A stretch of DNA of 64,000 nucleotides from Nocardioides terrae (GTDB taxonomy: Bacteria > Actinomycetota > Actinomycetes > Propionibacteriales > Nocardioidaceae): the NCBI RefSeq assembly GCF_900112345.1, contig NZ_FOLB01000002.1, positions 1-64,000 on the forward strand, written 5' to 3'. The notes under the pieces are model-generated. The model was not told the DNA's origin and made no database searches. It worked only from the letters and a program-made list of their open reading frames with translations. Position numbers and translations under genes: made by a program. Positions 8,566-16,805 of the stretch are shown piece after piece (the stretch's first letter is position 1; each line of letters starts with the position of its first letter).

Positions 8566-9513
8566 TCAGCCGGTGATCTCGTCCAGCTCGGCGAGGTCCT
8601 CGGCGGTCGGCTCCCAGCGCAAAGCCGCGGCGTTGGCGCGCACCTGGTCGCCGGAGGTCGCACCCGAGATGACCGAGGAGACCCCGGGCTGCGCCGCGAG
8701 TCCCGCGACGGCGACGTCGAGGGGCGAGAGGTCCCGCGCGGCGGCGTACCTCTCGAACGCCTCGACGCGGTCCCAGTCCGCCTCCGCGAGCCACTGGGCC
8801 CGTCCCGCCTCGACCGCGAAGCGGCTGCCGGGCGGAGCGGCCTCGCCGCGCTTGTACTTCCCGGTGAGCAGGCCGGCCTCGAGCGGGAAGAACGGGAGCA
8901 CGCCGAGGCCGAACCGCTCGGCCGCCGGGATGACCTCGTCCTCGATGTCGCGGGTGAGCAGCGAGTACTGGTTCTGCACCGACACGAACGCCTCGAGGCC
9001 GGAGGTCTGCGAGGTCCAGGCGGCGTCGGCGATCTGCCACCCGGCGAAGTTGGAGCAGCCGAGGTAGAGCACCTTGCCCTCGCGGACCAGGTCGGTGAGC
9101 GCGGAGAGCGTCTCCTCGATCGGCGTCAACGGGTCGGGCCGGTGCAGCTGGTAGAGGTCGATGTGGTCGGTGCGCAGCCGGCGCAGCGATGCCTCGACGG
9201 CACGGCGGATGTAGCGCCGCGAGCCGCGGGCGCCGAAGTCCTCGCCGTTGCCGCCGTTCATGTCCATCCCGAACTTCGTCGCGAGCACGAAGTGGTCACG
9301 CTGACCGGCGAGCGCCTCGCCGAGCAGCTCCTCGGAGCCGCCCTGCGGGTCGCCGTAGATGTCGGCGGTGTCGAGCAACGTGACGCCGGTGTCGCGCGCC
9401 GCGGACAGGATGTCCTTGACCCCATCGAGGTCGACGCGACGGCTGAAGGCGTTGCAGCCGACGCCCACGGTGCTGACGATCAGGCCGGAGTCGCCGAGCG
9501 GCCGGTAGGTCAT
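8566..9513 (-). CDS. Aldo/keto reductase
   Basis: A 315-residue TIM-barrel NADPH-dependent reductase. Family landmarks are MTYRPLGDSGLIVSTVGVG at the start, LLDTADIYG (catalytic Asp and Tyr), the Lys in VLATKFG, IDLYQLHRPD (catalytic His) and the C-terminal cofactor-loop region GVSSVISGATS. The ATG at 9513 matches the usual family start; the frame stays open 26 codons further upstream, but that extension has no family character. It is divergent from pdxY, with 61 bp between the starts. Probably a general aldehyde or ketone reductase; the physiological substrate is unknown. Confidence 0.9.
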   Translation of the reverse strand: MTYRPLGDSGLIVSTVGVGCNAFSRRVDLDGVKDILSAARDTGVTLLDTADIYGDPQGGSEELLGEALAGQRDHFVLATKFGMDMNGGNGEDFGARGSRRYIRRAVEASLRRLRTDHIDLYQLHRPDPLTPIEETLSALTDLVREGKVLYLGCSNFAGWQIADAAWTSQTSGLEAFVSVQNQYSLLTRDIEDEVIPAAERFGLGVLPFFPLEAGLLTGKYKRGEAAPPGSRFAVEAGRAQWLAEADWDRVEAFERYAAARDLSPLDVAVAGLAAQPGVSSVISGATSGDQVRANAAALRWEPTAEDLAELDEITG

Positions 9514-9574
9514 GGTCACCGACCGAACGTACCCGCTCCTAGGCGACGTTGGCGCGGAGCGGCAGGATGGCCGG

Positions 9575-10426
9575 GTGCAGATCCTCTCCATCCAGTCCCA
9601 CGTGGCCTTCGGCTACGTCGGCAACTCCGCCGCTGTCTTCCCGGTGCAGCGGCTCGGGCACGAGATCTGGCCGGTCCTCACGGTCAACTTCTCCAACCAC
9701 ACCGGCTACGGCGAGTGGCGCGGGCCGCTCATCGCACCGGCCGATGTGTCAGCGGTCATCGAGGGCATCGCGGACCGGGGCGCCCTCCCGACGATCGACG
9801 CCGTCCTCTCCGGTTACCAGGGTGATCCCGCGGTCGGCGCCGTCGTCCTCGAGGCGGTCGCCCGGGTGAAGGCGGCCAACCCCGACGCGGTCTACTGCTG
9901 CGACCCCGTGATGGGCGACGTCGGCCGCGGCTTCTTCGTCCGGCCGGGCATCCCCGAGTTCATGCGCGACCAGGTGGTGCCGGCCGCCGACATCATCACG
10001 CCGAACCACTTCGAGCTCGACTTCCTCGCCAGGCGCTCGACGTCGACGCTCGAGGAGGTCCTCGACGCGGTCGACACGGTGCGGGCGACCGGGCCGCGGG
10101 ACGTGCTCGTCACCTCGGTGGTGCACGGGGCGCTGGGCGAGCAGGAGATCGAGATGGTGGCGGTCTCGGACGAGGGCGCCTGGGCGGTGACCACGCCGCT
10201 GCTCCCGATCACCCCGAACGGTGGCGGTGACGTGACAGCGGCGGTCTACCTCGCGCACCTGCGCTCGAAGCGGTCTCCCGAGGCCGCCCTCGGCCTGACC
10301 GCCAACACGATGTTCGCGATCCTCGAGAAGACCCTCGCCTCGGGCCGACGCGAGCTGGAGCTGATCGCCTCGCAGGACGCGATCGCGACGCCGCCGACCA
10401 GGTTCGAGGTACGCCGGCTCCGCTGA
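9575..10426 (+). CDS. pdxY: Pyridoxal kinase
   Basis: A 283-residue ribokinase-fold enzyme that phosphorylates pyridoxal in the PLP salvage pathway. The start (MQILSIQSHVAFGYVGNSAA) and FSNHTGYGEWRG are diagnostic for PdxY/PdxK. The segment YCCDPVMGDVGRGFFV and the C-terminal ITPNGGGDVTAA carry the ATP site and the catalytic Asp; in PdxY this last motif is normally G-T/S-G-D, here GGGD. I chose the GTG at 9575 because the conserved N-terminus begins there, although the frame extends upstream to 9512. It is convergent with the dienelactone-hydrolase-like gene. Confidence 0.93.
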   Translation: MQILSIQSHVAFGYVGNSAAVFPVQRLGHEIWPVLTVNFSNHTGYGEWRGPLIAPADVSAVIEGIADRGALPTIDAVLSGYQGDPAVGAVVLEAVARVKAANPDAVYCCDPVMGDVGRGFFVRPGIPEFMRDQVVPAADIITPNHFELDFLARRSTSTLEEVLDAVDTVRATGPRDVLVTSVVHGALGEQEIEMVAVSDEGAWAVTTPLLPITPNGGGDVTAAVYLAHLRSKRSPEAALGLTANTMFAILEKTLASGRRELELIASQDAIATPPTRFEVRRLR

Positions 10427-10447
10427 CGGTCTCGCGACCACCCAGCC

Positions 10448-11011
10448 TCAAAGCCTTCCGAGGAACTCCTGGATGCGCTCCATCGCGAGCGCGGCGGCGA
10501 CCGGATCGAAGTCCTGGGTGCTGGGGTCGGCGAAGAGGTGCGTGTCGCCCTCGTAGACGAACAGCTCCGCGTCCGGCACGCGTGCCTCGAAGCCCTCCTC
10601 CGCCTCCTGCTCGCGCCACGGGTCGTCGGCGGTCTGGTGGGCCTGGGCGGGCACCCCGGCTGGCCAGCGCGCCTCCCACCAGGCCGGGTCGACGGCGCCG
10701 TAGAGGTAGAACGCCCCGCGACCGCCCGGGCGGGTCAGCAGCAGCTGGGTCGCATAGGCGCAGCCCATCGACATGCCGGCGTACACCAGGTCGGGCGGGA
10801 GCGACTCCACGGCGGCGCCGGCACGAGCGCCCAGCGTCTCGCGGCCCGTCTCGGCCGCGAACGCGACGCCGTCCTCGACGACGTCGAAGAGCCGACCCTC
10901 GAAGAGGTCCGGCGTGTGCACGGTGTGCCCGGCGTCCTGCAGGGCACCCGCGAACTCCTGCACACCGGACGTCAGCCCCAGCGCGTGGTGGAACAGCACG
11001 ATCTCAGCCAT
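10448..11011 (-). CDS. Dienelactone hydrolase-family alpha/beta hydrolase
   Basis: A 187-residue small alpha/beta hydrolase. It begins MAEIVLFHHALGLTSGV, has HTPDLFEGRLF as in dienelactone hydrolases, the nucleophile elbow GMSMGCA (Ser rather than the Cys of classical DLH) and a late YEGDTHLFAD, whose His would complete the triad. No aromatic-degradation genes flank it, so a role in chlorocatechol breakdown is not supported; a general esterase function is safer. It lies upstream of, and in the same orientation as, pdxY's convergent end, and next to the tRNA gene. Confidence 0.8.
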   Translation of the reverse strand: MAEIVLFHHALGLTSGVQEFAGALQDAGHTVHTPDLFEGRLFDVVEDGVAFAAETGRETLGARAGAAVESLPPDLVYAGMSMGCAYATQLLLTRPGGRGAFYLYGAVDPAWWEARWPAGVPAQAHQTADDPWREQEAEEGFEARVPDAELFVYEGDTHLFADPSTQDFDPVAAALAMERIQEFLGRL

Positions 11012-11060
11012 GGGACGACCATACGGACCCGGACCGACAAGCGAAGGACACTGCCGTCGA

Positions 11061-11132
11061 GCCGCCTAGGGGACTTGAACCCCTAACCTTCACATTACAA
11101 GGGTGCTGCGCTACCAATTGCGCCAAGGCGGC
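11061..11132 (-). tRNA. tRNA-Thr (anticodon UGU)
   Basis: A 72-nt cloverleaf on the minus strand: acceptor stem GCCGCCT/AGGCGGC, D-arm GCGC/GCGC with GG in the loop, T-arm AGGGG-TTCAAGT-CCCCT and anticodon loop CTTGTAA giving UGU after the conserved U33. The CCA end is not encoded. The anticodon stem is odd: pair 31-39 is C-U and pair 27-43 is G-A, leaving three Watson-Crick pairs. Changing base 39 to G would restore a pair. It stands alone between a hydrolase gene and the GH13 gene. Confidence 0.88.
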
Positions 11133-11202
11133 ATGGCCGCGAGCGGCCGGCGGTCATCCTACGGGGTGCGGAGCGCTGCGACGGCTCGGGTTCAATGGAC
11201 CC

Positions 11203-13008
11203 ATGACGGACCAGCCCGGTGACCTGCTCAGCCAGCCGCACCACGACGGGTCCCCGCTCTACCTCTCCGACGAGGCCCCGGCACTCGGCTCCACCGTGAC
11301 GGTGAGCGTCCGGACGAGCGCCGACGACCCGATCGGCCGGATGTGGGTCCGGACGACCTTCGACGCCGAGCCGACGTACCACGAGATGAGCCGCCAGGAG
11401 CCGGGGTGGTGGCGGGGCGGGCTGCCGGTGCGCAACCCGGTCACGCACTACCGCTTCCTCCTCGAGCGGACGGACGGCACGCAGACGTGGCTGACCGCCG
11501 CCGGCGAGGTGTCGTACGACGGCAGCGACACCTTCGACTTCAAGGTGGTGTCCTACGACCCGGCCCCGGACTGGGCCCGCGACGGCGTGGTCTACCAGAT
11601 CTTCCCCGACCGCTTCGCCCGCTCCGCGCAGGCCGACACTCGGGAGACGCCGCACTGGGCGGTGCCGGCGACGTGGGACGACACCGTCGTCTTCGAGGGC
11701 GCCGACCCGCGCACGCCGCTGCAGTTCTTCGGCGGCGACCTCGACGGCGTCGTGGACCACCTCGACCACGTCGAGGAGGTGGGCGCCGACATCGTCTACA
11801 CGACCCCGGTCTTCCCGGGCGAGAGCAACCACCGCTACAACGCGAGCACGTTCGAGCACGTCGACCCGCTGCTGGGCGGCGACGAGGCCTACCAGCGGCT
11901 CAGCCGCGCCGTGCACGACCGCGGCTGGCGCCTGCTCGGGGACCTGACCTCCAACCACACCGGCGACACCCACGAGTGGTTCCGGCAGGCGCGGCAGGGC
12001 GGCCAGACCCGTGACTGGTACTACTTCCAGGGCGAGGGCTACGAGACCTGGATGGGCCACCACACCCTGCCCAAGCTCAACCACGCCAACGACGAGCTGC
12101 GCCGGGTGATGATCGAGGGGGCCGACTCGGTCGTCGGCCGCTGGCTGCGGCCGCCGTACGACGTCGACGGCTGGCGCATCGACGTGGCCAACATGACCGG
12201 GCGCCTCGGCGACATCGACGTCAACCACGACGTCGCCCGGATCATCCGGGCGACCGCCGCCGAGCAGCGCGAGGCGACGTTCGTCATCGGCGAGCACAAC
12301 CACGACGCCTCGTCCGACATCGACGGCGACGGCTGGCACGGCACGATGAACTACTCCGGCTTCTCGTGGCCGATCTGGTCGTGGCTGCGCGCCGAGGCCA
12401 CCGAGGCCCGGCCGTTCGGCCGCCCGGTGGCCGTCGCTAAGCGACCGGGTGGACTGGTCCGGCGCAGCCTCGACGAGTGGCGGGCGCGCTACGGCTGGCG
12501 CGCCACCACCCAGTCCTGGAACATCCTCAGCAGCCACGACAGCGCCCGGATCCGCACGATGGTCGGCGACCCCGCCGTTCACCGGCTGGCGGCCGGGCTG
12601 CAGTTCACGCTGCCGGGCGTGCCGATGCTCTTCGCCGGCGACGAGCTCGGCCTCGAGGGCGTCAACGGCGAGGACAGCCGCCGGCCGATGCCCTGGCACC
12701 GGCGCGAGGAGTGGGACACCGCCACCCTGCAGACCTACGGCGCGCTCGCGGCGCTCCGTCGCCGGCACGTCGCCCTGCGCCGCGGCGGGCTGCGCTGGGC
12801 GTACGTCGACGACGACTCGCTCGTCTTCGTGCGCGAGCACCCCGAGGAGACCGTCCTGGTCGCCGCCCGGCGTGCCGCCGGACCGGCGATCGCGCTCGAC
12901 CTGCCCGCCGGCGACCTGCTGCTGAGCACGGCGGGAGACGAGCGCGGGTTCGACGGGAGCGTGCCGGACGCCGAATCGCCGGCCCTCTCCCTCTGGCGGC
13001 TCAGCTGA
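11203..13008 (+). CDS. GH13 alpha-amylase-family glycosidase (neopullulanase/maltodextrin-glucosidase-like)
   Basis: A 601-residue protein with an N-terminal beta-sandwich domain (about residues 1-120, CBM34-like) and a GH13 barrel starting at DGVVYQIFPDRFA. The four GH13 regions are visible: DLTSNHTG (I), GWRIDVANM with the nucleophile Asp (II), VIGEHNHD with the acid/base Glu (III) and NILSSHDSAR with the transition-state Asp (IV). The architecture fits enzymes that hydrolyse cyclodextrins, pullulan or short maltodextrins. There is no signal peptide, so it acts in the cytoplasm. The gene is followed after 27 bp by the DUF4032 gene on the same strand. Confidence 0.9.
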   Translation: MTDQPGDLLSQPHHDGSPLYLSDEAPALGSTVTVSVRTSADDPIGRMWVRTTFDAEPTYHEMSRQEPGWWRGGLPVRNPVTHYRFLLERTDGTQTWLTAAGEVSYDGSDTFDFKVVSYDPAPDWARDGVVYQIFPDRFARSAQADTRETPHWAVPATWDDTVVFEGADPRTPLQFFGGDLDGVVDHLDHVEEVGADIVYTTPVFPGESNHRYNASTFEHVDPLLGGDEAYQRLSRAVHDRGWRLLGDLTSNHTGDTHEWFRQARQGGQTRDWYYFQGEGYETWMGHHTLPKLNHANDELRRVMIEGADSVVGRWLRPPYDVDGWRIDVANMTGRLGDIDVNHDVARIIRATAAEQREATFVIGEHNHDASSDIDGDGWHGTMNYSGFSWPIWSWLRAEATEARPFGRPVAVAKRPGGLVRRSLDEWRARYGWRATTQSWNILSSHDSARIRTMVGDPAVHRLAAGLQFTLPGVPMLFAGDELGLEGVNGEDSRRPMPWHRREEWDTATLQTYGALAALRRRHVALRRGGLRWAYVDDDSLVFVREHPEETVLVAARRAAGPAIALDLPAGDLLLSTAGDERGFDGSVPDAESPALSLWRLS

Positions 13009-13035
13009 CCGCCGGCGGGTGACACACTGAGGGCC

Positions 13036-14265
13036 GTGGCTCTCCGCATCGTCGCCAATCGCCCTGACCCGGCGATCCTGACGCTCCCTTGGGACACCCC
13101 GCTCGCGGAGTGGGCCGAGCGCCCCGACGCAACCGTGGTGCCGCTCCCGCGCGGCCTCTCGCGCCACGTGGTGAGGATCGTCCGGCTGCACGACCGGGTC
13201 TACGCGGTGAAGGAGACCCAGGAGGACATCGCGTTCCGCGAGTACCGCGTGCTGAGGGACCTCCAGCGGATGCAGCTGCCCGCCGTCGTACCGCAGGCCG
13301 TCGTCGCCGGCCGCCCCGACCACGACGGTGAGCCGCTCCCCGCGGCGCTGGTCACCCAGCACCTGCGCTTCTCGCTGCCCTATCGCAGCCTCTTCGAGCA
13401 CGGCCTGGCGCCCGAGCAGGTGCCGAGCCTCGTCGACGCCCTCGTGGTGCTCCTCGTGCGGCTGCACCTGGCCGACTTCTACTGGGGCGACGTCAGCCTC
13501 TCCAACGTGCTCTTCCGCCGTGACGCGGGCGGCTTCGCGGCCTACCTGGTGGACGCCGAGACCGGCGAGCTGCGCCAGTCGCTGTCGAAGCAGATGCGCG
13601 AGTACGACGTCATGGTCGGGACCGAGAACGTCTTCGCCGAGCTGATGGACGTCATGGCCAGCGGCACCGTTCCGGTCGCCTCCACGATCGACCCCGACGC
13701 GATCGTCGAGCGGCTGCAGAGCCGCTACGAGCAGCTGTGGACCGAGCTCACCGCCGCCGAGACCTTCTCCGCCGACGACAGCTGGCGCGTCGAGCAGCGC
13801 ATCGAGCGGCTCAACGACCTCGGCTTCGACGTCGAGGAGATCGACATCGTCACCGACGTCGACGGCGACGAGATGCGGCTGCAGCCGCGCGTCGTCGAGC
13901 TCGGCCACCATGCCCGCGAGCTGCAGAACCTCACCGGCCTGGTCGCCGAGGACGAGCAGGCGCGTCGCCTGCTCAACGACATCGCCGCCTTCACCTCCTC
14001 CCGCGACCTGGGCCGGCTGGACCGCGAGGTCGTCGCGCAGCGCTGGCTCCGCGAGGTCTGGGAGCCGCTGCAGGCACTCGTCCCGACCGAGCTGCGCGGC
14101 AAGCTGGCGCCGGCCGAGATCTTCCACGAGGTGCTCGTGCACCGCTGGTTCCTGTCCGAGCGGGCCGGGCGCAGCGTGCGGCTGCTCGACGCCGCCCGGA
14201 GCTACGTCGACACGGTCCTCACCCAGAAGCCCGAGGAGGCCCTGGCCGCCGAGCCGGAGGCGTGA
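13036..14265 (+). CDS. DUF4032 protein with kinase-like N-terminal domain
   Basis: A 409-residue protein of a family widespread in actinobacteria and without an established function. The N-terminal half resembles lipopolysaccharide-kinase/protein-kinase folds: RVYAVKET has the Lys that would bind ATP, REYRVLRDL an alpha-C-like Glu, and LHLADFYWGDVSLSNVLF followed by YLVDAET has the order of catalytic and metal-binding loops. The C-terminal half is the DUF4032 part (about 200-400). The start GTG is preceded at 7 nt by a -10-like CACACT (13023-13028), so it may have its own leaderless transcript. It ends at the first member of a long terminator-hairpin family. Confidence 0.78.
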   Translation: MALRIVANRPDPAILTLPWDTPLAEWAERPDATVVPLPRGLSRHVVRIVRLHDRVYAVKETQEDIAFREYRVLRDLQRMQLPAVVPQAVVAGRPDHDGEPLPAALVTQHLRFSLPYRSLFEHGLAPEQVPSLVDALVVLLVRLHLADFYWGDVSLSNVLFRRDAGGFAAYLVDAETGELRQSLSKQMREYDVMVGTENVFAELMDVMASGTVPVASTIDPDAIVERLQSRYEQLWTELTAAETFSADDSWRVEQRIERLNDLGFDVEEIDIVTDVDGDEMRLQPRVVELGHHARELQNLTGLVAEDEQARRLLNDIAAFTSSRDLGRLDREVVAQRWLREVWEPLQALVPTELRGKLAPAEIFHEVLVHRWFLSERAGRSVRLLDAARSYVDTVLTQKPEEALAAEPEA

Positions 14266-14266
14266 G

Positions 14267-14320
14267 GCGCCTGGTGAGTGCCAGCGTGACCCTGGGGTCA
14301 CGCTGGCACTCACAAGGCGC
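14267..14320. terminator. Bidirectional terminator, member 1 of a repeated hairpin family
   Basis: A 54-nt near-perfect inverted repeat. The inner 19-bp arms (14274-14292 and 14295-14313) are perfect with a 2-nt loop; the outer part adds GCGCCT pairing with one mismatch. It fills the space between the DUF4032 stop and the metallophosphoesterase stop. Two relatives lie at 37403-37452 and 39230-39275. Confidence 0.85.
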
Positions 14321-14322
14321 GC

Positions 14323-15828
14323 TCAGTAGGTGAGCGGCACGTAGGCGCCGACGCGGAACTCCCCGTTGGTCTCCAACCGGACCGGTTGGATCCCGACCGG
14401 CCGGCCGCCCGCGTAGGTGAGCACGGAGATCTCCGCCTCACGACGCGGCTTGCTCCCCAGCGCGAAGGCGTACGCCGCCCCGCCGGTCGTGCCGGTCGTG
14501 TAGCTCCAGCCGACCTTGCCGTTGGAGCCGACCACCCGGTTCGGCCCGACCTGCAGGTGCAGGTGGCCGCCGACGACCAGGTCGACGCACCCCCGGTCGA
14601 GCGCCGACCGACCCAGGTTGGCGTCGTGTACGAGGAGCGTGGAGATCCGCTCGGAGGAGTCGCAGGCGGCGTCGGCCAGCCGCGAGGCGACCTCCTCGAA
14701 GGTCAGTCCCTTCTCGTCGCGCCAGTTGCCGAGCCCGCTGGCGCGCGGGTCGGCGGTCCCGAGCAGCGTCGACCCGCCGGGGCCGTCGACCACCTGCCCG
14801 GACAGGACCGTCCAGCCGTGGTCGTCGAGGTAGCGCGAGACGAAGGTGCCGTTGTCGTGGTTGCCGGCGACGGCCCAGCGGTCGTCGATGTCGTCGAAGG
14901 CGGCGTCGAGGGAGTCCAGCGAGAACGCCTCCCACGACGAGCCCGTCGAGGTGTCGTCGCCTGCGTCGAGGACCGCGCTCGCCCCCGCCGCGTCGCCGAC
15001 GGCCCGCGCGACCTTGTCCATGCCGACGTTGTCGTGTCGGTCCGAGACGAGCAGCACGGCCGTCTCACCCTTGCCCGGGCGACGCAGCTCGGGAGCGATG
15101 ACGGAGACCCGCTCGGCGGCGGCGGTGTAGAAGACCTTGCTGTTGTCGTAGGTCGAGATCGCGCTCGAGAGCAGCCGCCGCGTCTGCGCGGTGGTCACGT
15201 CGCCGCGCACCTCCACCTCGTTCAGGTCGGTGGGCAGTGCGACCGCCGACCCGAGGAACTGCGACAGCGGCAGCCACTCCTTCTCCGCCGCCACGTCGCC
15301 GTCCGACGGCCCCTCCACCCACGGCTGCCAGAGCGCCACGCCGAGCCCGGCCACGACGACGACACCGACGATGCCTCGCCAGCGCGGCAGGTGCGCCAGC
15401 AGCTCGCGTCGCCGGCGGGCGCCGAGGGCCCGCCAGACCAGGAGGGGTAGCGCGGCGGCCGCCCCGCCGCGCAGCGCGGCATCCAGGACGAGGTCGCGCA
15501 CGGTCGTCCGCAGCTTCGCCTCCTCGCCCTCCGGGGCACCGGCCAGGACGGCGTACCGCTGCATGAGGCCGCCGAGGGTCGACACGTCGGTCTTGCCCAG
15601 CGTGACGTCGAGCCCCAGTCGGCTGTGCGAGGGGATCCGGACGTCGGGCAGGACCGGGCCGGTGTGGATCTCGATGGCGCCGGTGAAGGTTGGACGCACC
15701 TGCGCGTCGTGGGAGAAGACGGTGACCTGTCGCGAGGACCCCGCCAGGACGATGAGGAAGGCGAGCGCGCTCAGGACGGCCCAGACCGCGACGTACGCCG
15801 CGATCGTGAGCGTCCTGCGCAGCCTCAC
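14323..15828 (-). CDS. Membrane-anchored metallophosphoesterase
   Basis: A 501-residue protein with an N-terminal membrane anchor (TIAAYVAVWAVLSALAFLIVL), a second hydrophobic segment near residue 185 (GIVGVVVVAGLGVALW) and a calcineurin-like domain from about residue 255. Its metal motifs are modified: LLVSDRHDN where D-x-H is usual, LDAGDDT (GD), AVAGNHDN (GNHD), then LLVHDAN and GGHLHLQ (GHxH). The domain probably faces outward. I chose the GTG at 15828, 11 bp after the rlmB stop on the same strand; a CTG at 15843 is a less likely alternative. The substrate is unknown. Confidence 0.82.
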   Translation of the reverse strand: MRLRRTLTIAAYVAVWAVLSALAFLIVLAGSSRQVTVFSHDAQVRPTFTGAIEIHTGPVLPDVRIPSHSRLGLDVTLGKTDVSTLGGLMQRYAVLAGAPEGEEAKLRTTVRDLVLDAALRGGAAAALPLLVWRALGARRRRELLAHLPRWRGIVGVVVVAGLGVALWQPWVEGPSDGDVAAEKEWLPLSQFLGSAVALPTDLNEVEVRGDVTTAQTRRLLSSAISTYDNSKVFYTAAAERVSVIAPELRRPGKGETAVLLVSDRHDNVGMDKVARAVGDAAGASAVLDAGDDTSTGSSWEAFSLDSLDAAFDDIDDRWAVAGNHDNGTFVSRYLDDHGWTVLSGQVVDGPGGSTLLGTADPRASGLGNWRDEKGLTFEEVASRLADAACDSSERISTLLVHDANLGRSALDRGCVDLVVGGHLHLQVGPNRVVGSNGKVGWSYTTGTTGGAAYAFALGSKPRREAEISVLTYAGGRPVGIQPVRLETNGEFRVGAYVPLTY

Positions 15829-15839
15829 TGAGTGGGAGC

Positions 15840-16802
15840 TCAGGCGCGGGCCCGCGCCACCGCGTAGAGCACGACGGACGCCGCCACCGAGGCGTTGAGC
15901 GACTCGACGGCGTTGACCATCGGGATGGAGACGATCTGGTCGCACGTCTCGGTGACGAGGCGGCCCAGGCCGGCGCCCTCGGCGCCGACGACCACGACGA
16001 GCGGGCCGTCGCCGAGCTCGAAGTCGGGCAGCGACACGTCCGACTCCATGTCGAGGCCGACCACCATGCAGCCGGCGTCCTGGTAGGCCTTGAGCTGCCT
16101 GGTCAGGTTCACGGTCTGGGCGACGGGGATGCGCGCCGCCGCACCGGCCGAGGTCTTCCACGCGGCGGCGGTCATGCCGACCGCGCGGTTGCTCGGGATC
16201 ACGACGCCGTGCGCGCCGAACGCGGCCGCCGACCGGACGATCGCGCCGAGGTTGCGCGGGTCGGTGACGTGGTCGACGACGACGATGAGCGGCGGCTCGC
16301 CGGCCTCGTCGGCGCGGTCGAGCAGGTCGTCGGGGTGGGCGTACTCGTACGCCGGGATGCGCGCGGCCAGTCCCTGGTGGCCGTTGAACCCGGTGAGCCG
16401 GTCCAGCTCGGTCTTGGCGACCTCGAGCAGTCCGAGGCCCTGCTCGGAGGCGAGCTGGAACGCCTCGCGCATCCGGCCGTCGCGCTCGGCGCCCTCGGCG
16501 ACGTAGACCGCGTTGACGGGCACGCCCTCGCGCAGCGCCTCGACGACGGGGTTGCGGCCGATGATCCACTCGGCGTCGGAGGTCCCGCGCTTGCGGGGGC
16601 CGCCCCGGCCGTCCCGCTTGGCCGCGGACCGGCCGGCGAGCTCGGCCGCCTTGTGCGCCTTGTGGTAGGGCCGGTCCTTCGCCTTCGGCGTCGGGCCCTT
16701 GCCCTCGAGCTGCTTGCGACGCTGGGCGCCGGAGCCGACCTGGGCGCCCTTCTTCTTGCCGGACTTGACGATCGCGCCCTTGCGCTGGCTGTTACCTGGC
16801 AT
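15840..16802 (-). CDS. rlmB: 23S rRNA (guanosine-2'-O-)-methyltransferase RlmB
   Basis: A 320-residue SPOUT enzyme that methylates the ribose of G2251 in 23S rRNA. Residues 1-75 are a Lys/Arg/Gly-rich basic extension frequent in actinobacterial homologues. The substrate-binding domain starts at EWIIGRNPVVEAL, and the trefoil-knot motifs follow: DHVTDPRNLGAIVRSA (1), VVGAEGAGLG (2) and SIPMVNAVESLNASVAASV (3). The stop is 3 bp from the cysS start-side boundary and both genes run on the minus strand, the same order as in mycobacteria, so co-transcription with cysS is likely. Confidence 0.95.
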   Translation of the reverse strand: MPGNSQRKGAIVKSGKKKGAQVGSGAQRRKQLEGKGPTPKAKDRPYHKAHKAAELAGRSAAKRDGRGGPRKRGTSDAEWIIGRNPVVEALREGVPVNAVYVAEGAERDGRMREAFQLASEQGLGLLEVAKTELDRLTGFNGHQGLAARIPAYEYAHPDDLLDRADEAGEPPLIVVVDHVTDPRNLGAIVRSAAAFGAHGVVIPSNRAVGMTAAAWKTSAGAAARIPVAQTVNLTRQLKAYQDAGCMVVGLDMESDVSLPDFELGDGPLVVVVGAEGAGLGRLVTETCDQIVSIPMVNAVESLNASVAASVVLYAVARARA

Positions 16803-16805
16803 GCG

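Noticed and set aside
11061..11132. Reading the tRNA as tRNA-Tyr (anticodon GUA)
   Set aside because: Shifting the anticodon stem by one base gives a loop without the proper U33 context and breaks the D-stem spacing; UGU follows the conserved U33.
11095..14313. A 1,072-codon open frame on the minus strand opposite the GH13 and DUF4032 genes
   Set aside because: High GC makes stop codons rare on the opposite strand. The translation is Arg/Val/Gly/His-rich without any domain, while both plus-strand genes have intact catalytic motifs.
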